This document shows, one piece after another, positions 56,192 through 64,000 of a stretch of DNA of 64,000 bases. Position 1 is the first letter of the stretch, and each line of letters opens with the position of its first letter. The notes under the pieces were generated by a model. That model was not told the DNA's origin, did no database searches, and saw only the letters and a program-made list of their open reading frames with translations. A program made the translations under genes and the position numbers. The DNA is from Kaistella carnis (lineage in GTDB: Bacteria; Bacteroidota; Bacteroidia; Flavobacteriales; Weeksellaceae): contig NZ_CP034159.1 of the NCBI RefSeq assembly GCF_003860585.1, forward strand, positions 682,001-746,000, read 5' to 3'.

Positions 56192-57166
56192 ATGTCAACA
56201 GAAAAAAATACGCAGGAAAAAGTAAGACTTCATATTCGGAATAAGAACCGGGAACGGTATGATTTAAAAGCATTGGTAATCGCTGAACCACTCTTAGCAG
56301 ATCATATTAAACCTAATAAATATGGAGATGATTCCGTTGATTTTTCAAATCCAGTCGCTGTAAAATTACTTAACAAAGCGCTTCTTCATCATTATTACGG
56401 AATCAAAAACTGGGATTTCCCGGAAGATAATTTAGTTCCACCAATTCCCGGAAGAGCTGATTATTTACATTATATGGGGGATTTATTATCCCAAAGTAAT
56501 TTTGGTATTATCCCAGATGGGGACAAAATTACGTGTCTTGATATTGGTGTGGGCGCAAACTGCATCTACCCTATCATTGGTGTTTCCGAATATGGCTGGG
56601 ATTTTATTGCCTCAGATATTGATCCAAAATCGATTGAATCTGCAGAAAAAATTGTGAATGATAATGAACAACTTCAAAACAAAGTGGTTTGCAAACTACA
56701 GGAAGATCCGACTTCCTACTTTTCCGGAATTATCAGTGAAGATCAAAAAATAGATCTAACGGTTTGCAATCCTCCTTTTCACTCGTCAACAGAAGAAGCG
56801 GAGAAAGGAACAAAGCGTAAAGTGAGAAATTTGTCTGGTAAAAAAGTTGAAACGCCTGAACTGAACTTTGCAGGGATCAGCAGTGAATTAATTTGTGAGG
56901 GCGGAGAATCGGATTTCATTCACCAAATGATTTTAGAAAGCGAGAAATTCAGTAAAAACTGTTATTGGTTCTCCACTTTAGTTTCAAAGAAATCCAATCT
57001 GAAAGGTATTTATAAAACCCTCGGAAACTTAGAAGTGAAGAATGTAAAAACCATTGCCATGGGAACCGGCAATAAATCTACGCGTATTATCGCCTGGACT
57101 TTTCTCTCAAAAGAAGAGCAGCAAGAGTGGCGGGAAACCCGCTGGAAAAGTAAATCCGAAAATTAA
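56192..57166 (+). CDS. rlmF: 23S rRNA (adenine1618-N6)-methyltransferase
   Basis: A 324-aa SAM-dependent enzyme that methylates A1618 of 23S rRNA. The SAM motif is DIGVGANCIYP and the N6-methyltransferase motif NPPF is in VCNPPFHSS. The start segment LHIRNKNRERYDLKAL is typical of the family. It stands alone, with its own -7 box and a terminator. Confidence 0.93.
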   Translation: MSTEKNTQEKVRLHIRNKNRERYDLKALVIAEPLLADHIKPNKYGDDSVDFSNPVAVKLLNKALLHHYYGIKNWDFPEDNLVPPIPGRADYLHYMGDLLSQSNFGIIPDGDKITCLDIGVGANCIYPIIGVSEYGWDFIASDIDPKSIESAEKIVNDNEQLQNKVVCKLQEDPTSYFSGIISEDQKIDLTVCNPPFHSSTEEAEKGTKRKVRNLSGKKVETPELNFAGISSELICEGGESDFIHQMILESEKFSKNCYWFSTLVSKKSNLKGIYKTLGNLEVKNVKTIAMGTGNKSTRIIAWTFLSKEEQQEWRETRWKSKSEN

Positions 57167-57179
57167 TCAAAATAAATAG

Positions 57180-57211
57180 AGAGATAAGGACATGTTCATT
57201 ATCTCTTTTTT
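57180..57211 (+). terminator. Terminator after rlmF
   Basis: An 8-bp stem (57180-57187 with 57199-57206), an 11-base loop and a T run, 13 bases beyond the stop. Confidence 0.7.
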
Positions 57212-58897
<1,686 letters not shown>

Positions 58898-58917
58898 ACT
58901 TTTACCTTTGTAGATTG

Positions 58918-58950
58918 ACCTTTCAGATTTTCTGAAGGGTTTTTCTTTTT
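58918..58950 (+). terminator. Terminator after the monooxygenase gene
   Basis: A 9-bp stem with one G-U pair (58919-58927 with 58931-58939), a TTT loop and a T run. Confidence 0.75.
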
Positions 58951-59055
58951 ATTATGAAAAGTGTAAAAGTTATGATTAAAGTTTCATCAGCTATTTAATA
59001 ATGAAACGTCACTTTTAAGTTTTAAAAATATCCGTTTACAAATGGATATTTTTTA

Positions 59056-59063
59056 TATATTTG
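59056..59063 (+). promoter_or_regulatory. -7 box deciding the start of the Zn-ribbon protein gene
   Basis: TATATTTG, 17 bases upstream of ATG 59081 and downstream of an earlier in-frame ATG at 59042, so the later start is favoured. Confidence 0.5.
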
Positions 59064-59080
59064 ATTATCAAATATTTATT

Positions 59081-59428
59081 ATGGAAAACTGTCTCGAATG
59101 TGGCGAAAAAATTATCGGCAGAAGCGATAAAAAATTCTGTAATGATGGCTGCAGAAATGCCTATAACAATAAGCACAACAAAGACTCCTCGAATCTGATG
59201 CGCAACATTAATAATAAGATGCGCAAAAATCACCGTGTTCTTTCTGAACAAAAATTTATCGAGGGAAAAGCCAAAACCACTCGAAATAAATTAATTTCCG
59301 AAGGTTTCGATTTTGAATATTTTACGAGTTTAAAAGTTTATAAAAATGGCGCGGAATATCGTTTTGTTTATGATATCGGGTATAAGTTACTCGAAGACGA
59401 CTGGATTTTGCTGGTGAGAAAAGAATGA
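59081..59428 (+). CDS. Zn-ribbon protein of unknown function
   Basis: A 115-aa protein with an N-terminal zinc ribbon made of CLEC and CNDGC pairs (CxxC, 14 residues, then CxxxC; DUF2116-like), a basic helical middle (KMRKNHRVLSEQKF) and a beta-rich end (YRFVYDIGYKLLEDDWILLVRKE). No specific function is recognised. The start follows the -7 box at 59056. It is convergent with the CvfB gene. Confidence 0.78.
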   Translation: MENCLECGEKIIGRSDKKFCNDGCRNAYNNKHNKDSSNLMRNINNKMRKNHRVLSEQKFIEGKAKTTRNKLISEGFDFEYFTSLKVYKNGAEYRFVYDIGYKLLEDDWILLVRKE

Positions 59429-59490
59429 TTTAGATTTATGATAATGGATGTTAGGTATTGAATAATAAAAAAAGATTATGATAATAACCA

Positions 59491-59518
59491 AAAAAAGAGC
59501 AGAAATTTCTGCTCTTTT
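59491..59518. terminator. Bidirectional terminator between the Zn-ribbon and CvfB genes
   Basis: A perfect palindrome (59493-59505 with 59506-59518) forms an 11-bp stem with a short loop and A/T runs at both ends, in a convergent gap. Confidence 0.8.
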
Positions 59519-59540
59519 ATATTTTAATAATGATCTAATA

Positions 59541-60383
59541 TTAAACTTTTTCACCTTCCGTAATCAACCGAATTTTATCTTCTAAAATTTCGATTTTCTT
59601 ATCTCGGTATAAACCACCAATGGCTTTTTTGAAATTTTTCTTGCTCATTTGCAATTCGTCCTTAATTTCTTCAGGTGTCGATTTATCAGAAAGATAGATT
59701 AAACCGTAATTCAATTCTAATTTATCTAAGATTACTTTCTGAAATTCATCAATGTTTTCATACCCTTCTGGCTGTAGAGAAACATCGATTTTACCGTCTT
59801 CACGAATGCTTTTGATATACCCGATTTCCTCGGATAAAGGGAACAATCTCTTGTACACATCTGAAGTATAAATCAATCCGACATATTTTTTATTAATGAT
59901 GACATTCCAACCCAGTTCACTTTGGCCGGCGATGATCAAGTTTACTTTTTCCCCTGTTTGAAAAGGTAGATTTTCATAATGTGGATTTTTCTTATATCTC
60001 GTAGTTCCGGTAATTAATCCTAAAACATCATCGATATAAACGTGAACTAAATAACGTCGACCTTCTTCAATTTTTGCGCGCTGCTGTTTGTACGGAACGA
60101 ATAAATCTTTGATAATTCCCCAGTCCATAAAAGCACCTGCGGGCAAACTTTGTACACAAGTCATCACGGCAAACTCTCCCACTTCAGCGTTGGCTTTTTC
60201 GGTCGTTGCTTTTAATTTGTCGTCATCCTGATAAACAAAAACTTCCATTTCATCCCCAACTTCTGAATCTTCAGACGCGAAAATTTTCGGTAGAAAACAT
60301 CTTGTACCTTCTTCATCTTCCAGAAATAATCCTGAATAATTTTTTTCTGCAATTTTTAAAGTTTGGGTTTTTCCGAGTTCCAT
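59541..60383 (-). CDS. CvfB family S1-like RNA-binding protein
   Basis: A 280-aa protein with S1-like beta barrels in the first two-thirds (LKIAEKNYSGLFLEDEEGTRCFLP, EFAVMTCVQSLPAGAFMDWG, and GEKVNLIIAGQSELGWNVIINKKYVGLIY) and a C-terminal winged-helix-like region (STPEEIKDELQMSKKNFKKAIGGLYRDKKI). CvfB in Staphylococcus affects virulence gene expression by binding RNA. The role here is unknown. A -7 box lies 37 bases upstream. Confidence 0.9.
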   Translation of the reverse strand: MELGKTQTLKIAEKNYSGLFLEDEEGTRCFLPKIFASEDSEVGDEMEVFVYQDDDKLKATTEKANAEVGEFAVMTCVQSLPAGAFMDWGIIKDLFVPYKQQRAKIEEGRRYLVHVYIDDVLGLITGTTRYKKNPHYENLPFQTGEKVNLIIAGQSELGWNVIINKKYVGLIYTSDVYKRLFPLSEEIGYIKSIREDGKIDVSLQPEGYENIDEFQKVILDKLELNYGLIYLSDKSTPEEIKDELQMSKKNFKKAIGGLYRDKKIEILEDKIRLITEGEKV

Positions 60384-60420
60384 AATGAAAGATAAAATAA
60401 TAGTGAATATTTGTAAGGTG

Positions 60421-60428
60421 CAAAGATA
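60421..60428 (-). promoter_or_regulatory. -7 box before the CvfB gene
   Basis: TATCTTTG on the minus strand, 37 bases upstream of the ATG at 60383. Confidence 0.45.
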
Positions 60429-60483
60429 AGGTATTTTCTTGCGAATTTTAAGGAATGGTTGTTGCTGAGCTTAAAGAAAAAAT

Positions 60484-61491
60484 ATGAATTCACTTATAAA
60501 ATATTCCTCTAAATTCGATGAGCTTTCAGACCAGGAAAATCGAGACTTAGCAAAATCTCTTATTTCTGTTGAAAAGTTCATTAGAAGTTCTGCAGAAATC
60601 AGTGAGGTAAATCACGCCACGCGCGATGCACACGCCAAAACTTATGCAACGGTAAAAGGATTTCTAGAAATAACAGAAAATTTACCGGATTTTTTAACCG
60701 AAATTTTTGACCGGAAACAGTATGATATTCTCGCAAGATTTTCAAATGGGAATTTAGTTATCAATAAAAAAGGAAGAGAAAATCCGCTGTATGGTTTTTC
60801 TTTAAAAATTAAGAATGTTAAGGGTCAGGACGCAAATTTTCCATTAGTGAACTTTCCTTTATTTCCTACGAATTCACCCTCCGTATTTTTAAAGTTTTTT
60901 ACTTCAGTGAACACTTTTTTAGTCACCAAAAATGACAACTTTGTAGTTTCTGCTTTAGATTTACCCCATTTAGTGAAAAACGGGTTTTCTCTCGTAAGTT
61001 CCATGTTTTCAGTAGACGTCACGAAAAAGATTCTGAATTTTTTATCTCATAGAAATGATTTTTTCTTTTCTTTTCCATACGCCGGAATCGGATGTTTCCG
61101 GATTGGGGATTACATAATGAAACTCAGTTTGAAGCCCATAAACATTAATCCAAATATTGGTAAAGGGGAACCTCAGAAAAATTCCATTCATTGGTTTCTC
61201 TCTTCGCAGGAATCTACCTACGAATTATTAGTTGAACTTTGTGAAGATCTGAAAGACCAACCCGTAAATGATCTGATGAGAGACTGGAAAAACGCACCTA
61301 AATATTGTTTAGGGAAAATTACGATTCCAAAAGCTTCCTTTGTTAATTCTGAAGATCCAGCCATCGAGAATTTAAATTTTAATCCGTTTGAGAATGCCGA
61401 GAACTTGCAGCCGGTCGGAAAAATTCAGCAAATCAGAAAGAGAATTTATGAAGTTTCTATTGCGACCAGAAATAAATTGAATGGTCAATAA
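60484..61491 (+). CDS. Catalase-fold protein (catalase-related family)
   Basis: A 335-aa protein with the catalase-like core: TRDAHAKTYATVKGFLEI holds the His of the distal site, and ARFSNGN follows. It is much shorter than a true clade catalase, and the C-terminal half diverges. I do not see the usual RxxxY heme-ligand segment, so peroxide-splitting activity is uncertain. Some family members act on lipid hydroperoxides. It could be a heme protein of another function. It has its own terminator. Confidence 0.75.
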   Translation: MNSLIKYSSKFDELSDQENRDLAKSLISVEKFIRSSAEISEVNHATRDAHAKTYATVKGFLEITENLPDFLTEIFDRKQYDILARFSNGNLVINKKGRENPLYGFSLKIKNVKGQDANFPLVNFPLFPTNSPSVFLKFFTSVNTFLVTKNDNFVVSALDLPHLVKNGFSLVSSMFSVDVTKKILNFLSHRNDFFFSFPYAGIGCFRIGDYIMKLSLKPININPNIGKGEPQKNSIHWFLSSQESTYELLVELCEDLKDQPVNDLMRDWKNAPKYCLGKITIPKASFVNSEDPAIENLNFNPFENAENLQPVGKIQQIRKRIYEVSIATRNKLNGQ

Positions 61492-61500
61492 TAAAGTAAA

Positions 61501-61529
61501 AAAGAGAAGCCGAAACTTCTCTTTTTTTT
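61501..61529. terminator. Bidirectional terminator between the catalase-like and DUF4476 genes
   Basis: A 9-bp stem (61501-61509 with 61516-61524) with A and T runs on both sides. Confidence 0.8.
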
Positions 61530-61547
61530 GTTTTATAACGAAAAGGT

Positions 61548-62432
61548 CTATCTGTATTTTGAAATAAAATCAGTCAGTTTCATTTTTGACGCGCTAAAAT
61601 CAAAAGCCTCGAAAACCAAATAGAAATTCTGGCGGTCTACACATTTTGTATAAAGTAATTTTGCAACCTCCAGTTTATTATCATCAAAATCCATCGTTTT
61701 TAATAAACTGTAACTTTGCTGCGAAGTAAAATTTGCATTTCGTGCAGTCATCTTTATCACCGACATTTTATCTTTATCAAAACTTCCACTTCTTTTTACC
61801 GAAGATATAAAACTGCTAAAACCCTGATTATTCATAACATTTCCAGAATACCCCGAATTTCCGTTCCAATACCCATTTTGGTTGCCATAAGGATTGTTCC
61901 AAATGTCGTCCCATTCCGTAATTCCGTATAGATAATTCTCCACCGGATAATTTCCGAGCAGATACAATCCTTTGTTTGGAAAGAAATCCAGCACCAATCG
62001 TGTGTAGGTTTGCAACCGGAGATTCGTTCTGTAAATCAAAAAATTGTTTTCATAAATTGCGATCGGAACAGTGCCAAACTGAACATCGAAAAATCGGAAT
62101 TTTCCCGTAGAGTTACTCATCATCTGATCGCCAACTTCTACCGTATAATTTCCATTTTGAGGAATTCTTAAAAAGACTTCCGAATTTCCGTAGTTATAAT
62201 TCCACCGGTAATCATTATTTGAGATTGGTTGCGAACTAGTAGTTTTCATTGGGTTTCTGTACTTTGAATTATCCAAGACTTTGTCATTGGTTTTTGCAGA
62301 AGTATTATTTCTTGGAGTTTGCATTTCTGTTGATTTCGCATCATTTCTTAAAAGCTCGCCTGCCTTTCCAGCTTCTTGCGCAAAAGTGCTCAGGCTTAAA
62401 AATAATACGCCGATAGTAGAGATTGTTTTCAT
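61548..62432 (-). CDS. DUF4476 domain protein, exported
   Basis: A 294-aa protein with a signal peptide (ending LSTFAQ). A low-complexity Asn/Gly/Tyr-rich middle (NPYGNQNGYWNGNSGYSGN) precedes the C-terminal DUF4476 domain, about 90 residues (KMTARNANFTSQQSYSLLKTMDFDDNKLEVAKLL is its core segment in pieces). The domain is helical and of unknown function. The Asn/Gly linker probably spaces it from a surface anchor. Confidence 0.85.
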   Translation of the reverse strand: MKTISTIGVLFLSLSTFAQEAGKAGELLRNDAKSTEMQTPRNNTSAKTNDKVLDNSKYRNPMKTTSSQPISNNDYRWNYNYGNSEVFLRIPQNGNYTVEVGDQMMSNSTGKFRFFDVQFGTVPIAIYENNFLIYRTNLRLQTYTRLVLDFFPNKGLYLLGNYPVENYLYGITEWDDIWNNPYGNQNGYWNGNSGYSGNVMNNQGFSSFISSVKRSGSFDKDKMSVIKMTARNANFTSQQSYSLLKTMDFDDNKLEVAKLLYTKCVDRQNFYLVFEAFDFSASKMKLTDFISKYR

Positions 62433-62719
62433 TTTTTTACATTTTAAAGATTGTTACAAAAAACCAGGCTATTATGATGCCAAAAACATCGACTATCACG
62501 TCATTTTAACGAATAACTGCAAATGAGTACAATAATCGAGAATTACTGAAAAAACGTTTTAACCTTCGCTAAAAATCTTTATCAAAGCGGATTTTCATAT
62601 TAAAAATTCTTTTGCCGAGAATGTTCGAATCTTTTTTCTGATGATTGATGTTCCGCGATTTTCAATCGATTATAATTGAATGCTTCGGATTATGATATTT
62701 TACTTTTATAATTTTTTTT
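62433..62719. other. Intergenic region left of the IS element
   Basis: No gene seen. It holds a degenerate repeat copy at 62653-62691 and ends in a run of T at the IS border. Confidence 0.5.
62653..62691. repeat. Degenerate copy of the right-end hairpin repeat
   Basis: It starts CCGCGATTTTCA and ends GAATGCTTCGGATT, which corresponds to CCGTCGGTTTCA and GAATCCTTCGGATT of the copies at 63712-63833. About two-thirds of the bases agree by eye. Confidence 0.45.
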
Positions 62720-63703
62720 TATGTATATCCGTTTTTAATCATACTCCTGTGATGCTTGCTATCACAAGTCTATCGAACAGTTTATCTTCAAAATATCTCC
62801 GATTTAACTTATAAACAAACTCATTTAGATAAAGTTGAAGGTTTTTGCGTTTTATTTTGTGGTAATTTCCTAATAAATTCCTTTTCGCATTACTGATAAA
62901 TATGTGAACCCAACGCAAAGTATCTTTTGTAGTTTCTTTCGAAGATTTTTCTGAAATATGAATTTCTACAAGTTGTGATATATCAACATATGACGTGCTT
63001 TGATCTGTAAAAACTATGCTGGATTCTGCCAAAGATTCTTTAATAGTCTCATTAATTCCCTCTGCTGTATGATCTTCTAATACTATTGCTTTAAAATATC
63101 TACAAGATTTCGATGTCTCTCCTGTTTCTATATTTTCTAATGGCGTAGATTCCGCCATCACTGCAACATTTTGCTTTCCAACTGCTCCTCTTCCACGAAT
63201 CCCTTTCTCTTGTTCCAGTTCTCTAGATTCAACTGTAAAATACCCTTCATCCATTTCAATCATGCCCTCTAAAGTGTATCTTTCATCTCGTTTTCCCATC
63301 GCTTTTCTCAATTTGTGCATCATAGCCCAAACTGGCTCATAGCGCTTCAAACCTAATTGCCTTTGCATTTCTTTAGCAGAAAATCCCTTTTTTGTTGCAC
63401 TCATCAAAAACATCGCTTTATACCAAACTAGAAAGGACAAATTGGAATTTTCCATGATGGTTCCACTTCGTAATGTAGTTCGCTTTCTACAAGATTTACA
63501 CTCGTAACTTAATCTGCTTTTAATCCAAAAAAAATCAGTTTTTCCGCACTTGCAGGAAACGCCAATTTTGTCACGTTCTGCTTTAAAATGAGATATACAA
63601 TCCTCTTCACTGCTAAACTCTACGCCAAAACTAAAAATATTCATCTCAATGATTTAATTATCAAACAAATATACGAAATTATGTGGAGTTACGGACATAC
63701 ATA
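62720..63703 (-). mobile_element. IS1595-family insertion sequence
   Basis: About 984 bases with one transposase gene. The outer 13 bases are inverted repeats with one mismatch (TATGTATRTCCGT): left 62720-62732 and right 63691-63703. Both ends are flanked by 8 T (62712-62719 and 63704-63711), a possible 8-base target duplication as usual for IS1595, but in low-complexity sequence. The element looks intact. Confidence 0.78.
62739..63644 (-). CDS. IS1595 family transposase (ISXO2-like)
   Basis: A 301-aa transposase with an N-terminal zinc ribbon (C31, C33, C49, C52) and a DDE-type catalytic domain. The first Asp is D132 in MDEGY, the second D214 in FTDQST, and the conserved Asn near the end is N252 in ISNAKRNLLGNYH, which replaces the third acidic residue in this family. 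The C-terminal LYLNEFVYKLNRRY segment is also typical. The reading frame is intact. Confidence 0.93.
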   Translation of the reverse strand: MNIFSFGVEFSSEEDCISHFKAERDKIGVSCKCGKTDFFWIKSRLSYECKSCRKRTTLRSGTIMENSNLSFLVWYKAMFLMSATKKGFSAKEMQRQLGLKRYEPVWAMMHKLRKAMGKRDERYTLEGMIEMDEGYFTVESRELEQEKGIRGRGAVGKQNVAVMAESTPLENIETGETSKSCRYFKAIVLEDHTAEGINETIKESLAESSIVFTDQSTSYVDISQLVEIHISEKSSKETTKDTLRWVHIFISNAKRNLLGNYHKIKRKNLQLYLNEFVYKLNRRYFEDKLFDRLVIASITGV

Positions 63704-63711
63704 TTTTTTTT

Positions 63712-63758
63712 TAATGCGTCGGTTCCACCAACGGTTATTTTGTTGAATCCTTCGGGTT
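63712..63758. repeat. Hairpin repeat, copy 1
   Basis: Begins TAATGCGTCGG, then CCACCAACGG, and ends TTGAATCCTTCGGGTT. It is a direct repeat of 63786-63833. Confidence 0.75.
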
Positions 63759-63785
63759 ACAATGTTTTAATTACATAAATATTTT

Positions 63786-63833
63786 TAATCCGTCGGTTTC
63801 ACCAACGGCTATTTTTGTTGAATCCTTCGGATT
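63786..63833. repeat. Hairpin repeat, copy 2
   Basis: Begins TAATCCGTCGG, then TTCACCAACGG, and ends TTGAATCCTTCGGATT. The two halves can each form a small stem (CCGT with ACGG; AATCC with GGATT around TTC). Confidence 0.75.
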
Positions 63834-63878
63834 CTGACTAGGCCAAAATTTCATTATTGCTTCAGACTTTCAAACAAA

Positions 63879-63904
63879 AAAAGAGAAGCAGAAACTTCTC
63901 TTTT
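63879..63904. terminator. Terminator-like hairpin near the right end
   Basis: A 10-bp stem (63879-63888 with 63895-63904), a CAGAAA loop and short A/T runs. Its gene is outside the window or absent. Confidence 0.55.
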
Positions 63905-63947
63905 AATATGATAATAAACCGAACCGCCGATCAATCCGTAAATCTCT

Positions 63948-64000
63948 CCTTGGCTCTTTTTACTTTTACCTTGGCTCTTCAAAATCAAACCTTGGCTCTT
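63948..64000. repeat. Periodic repeat CCTTGGCTCTT, three copies at 21-base spacing
   Basis: Copies start at 63948, 63969 and 63990. The last runs to the window edge, so the array may continue. Confidence 0.8.

Larger units (their letters stand above)
63645..64000. other. Right-end intergenic region, repeats only
   Basis: 356 bases without a recognisable gene. It holds the IS right end, two hairpin repeats, a terminator-like stem and a short periodic repeat at the window edge. Confidence 0.6.

Noticed and set aside
63948..64000. CRISPR array
   Set aside because: The repeat unit is 11 bases with 10-base spacers, far shorter than CRISPR repeats and spacers, and no cas gene is seen.

Overview
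The window looks like a chromosomal segment from a low-GC Bacteroidota bacterium, most likely a flavobacterium of the Chryseobacterium/Kaistella kind (Weeksellaceae). The reasons are a type IX secretion C-terminal sorting domain, many upstream boxes of the form TAnnTTTG (the Bacteroidota sigma-A -7 element), few strong Shine-Dalgarno sequences, and many families typical of this group (DUF5916, DUF3108, DUF4476, DUF6526, DUF4349). Most of it is core genome. Accessory or decaying material sits at the two ends, plus one broken gene near 11 kb. The genus is inferred.

Layout. 1-2400: decaying genes (a zinc-dependent phospholipase C-like gene broken by one amber codon and ending in a poly-Asn microsatellite, a Cys-rich small ORF, and a frameshifted remnant of a T9SS-secreted protein). 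2594-10163 (minus): a pentose phosphate operon, tkt-rpiB-tal-gnd-zwf-pgl, lacking only ribulose-phosphate 3-epimerase. 10671-13146 (plus): a D-aminoacylase-type pseudogene with three lesions, then an SDR oxidoreductase. 13246-13784: two initiator tRNA genes in a duplicated unit. 13844-18471 (plus): threonylcarbamoyl-AMP synthase, YaaA, an acyl-CoA thioesterase and a copper P-type ATPase with three metal-binding domains. 18592-24037 (minus): polyprenyl synthase, a secreted propeller-like protein, YoaK, RlmN, a four-helix-bundle IVS protein and QueA. 24202-32536: a lipoprotein, a DNA-deoxyinosine glycosylase, and three exported peptidases (S9, M1, M28) with small membrane proteins. 32786-43011: DUF6526, a 54-residue lipoprotein, topoisomerase IB, exonuclease III, a P2-type cation ATPase, a ferredoxin/ferredoxin reductase pair, and DUF3108 and DUF5916 envelope proteins. 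43116-50991: PheS, a house-cleaning NTP pyrophosphatase, a CPBP protease, RF3, a DUF4349 lipoprotein and an acyl-CoA dehydrogenase. 51161-61491: a long-chain acyl-CoA ligase, a VWA/AAA+ gene pair, RlmF, a flavin monooxygenase, a Zn-ribbon protein, CvfB and a catalase-fold protein. 61548-64000: a DUF4476 protein, an IS1595-family element, and short repeats.

Working together: the pentose phosphate genes form one NADPH and pentose supply unit. The acyl-CoA ligase and dehydrogenase are divergent neighbours that would act in sequence on fatty acids. The ferredoxin and its reductase form an electron-transfer pair. Translation and RNA-modification genes (initiator tRNAs, tsaC, rlmN, queA, pheS, prfC, rlmF) are scattered through the window.

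No obvious defence system, prophage, biosynthetic cluster or CRISPR array is present. The least explained items are a three-copy dispersed hairpin repeat whose stem arms covary (14465-14545, 20593-20671, 49067-49161), the VWA/AAA+ pair at 53242-55923, and the short repeats at the right end into which the IS element appears to have inserted.
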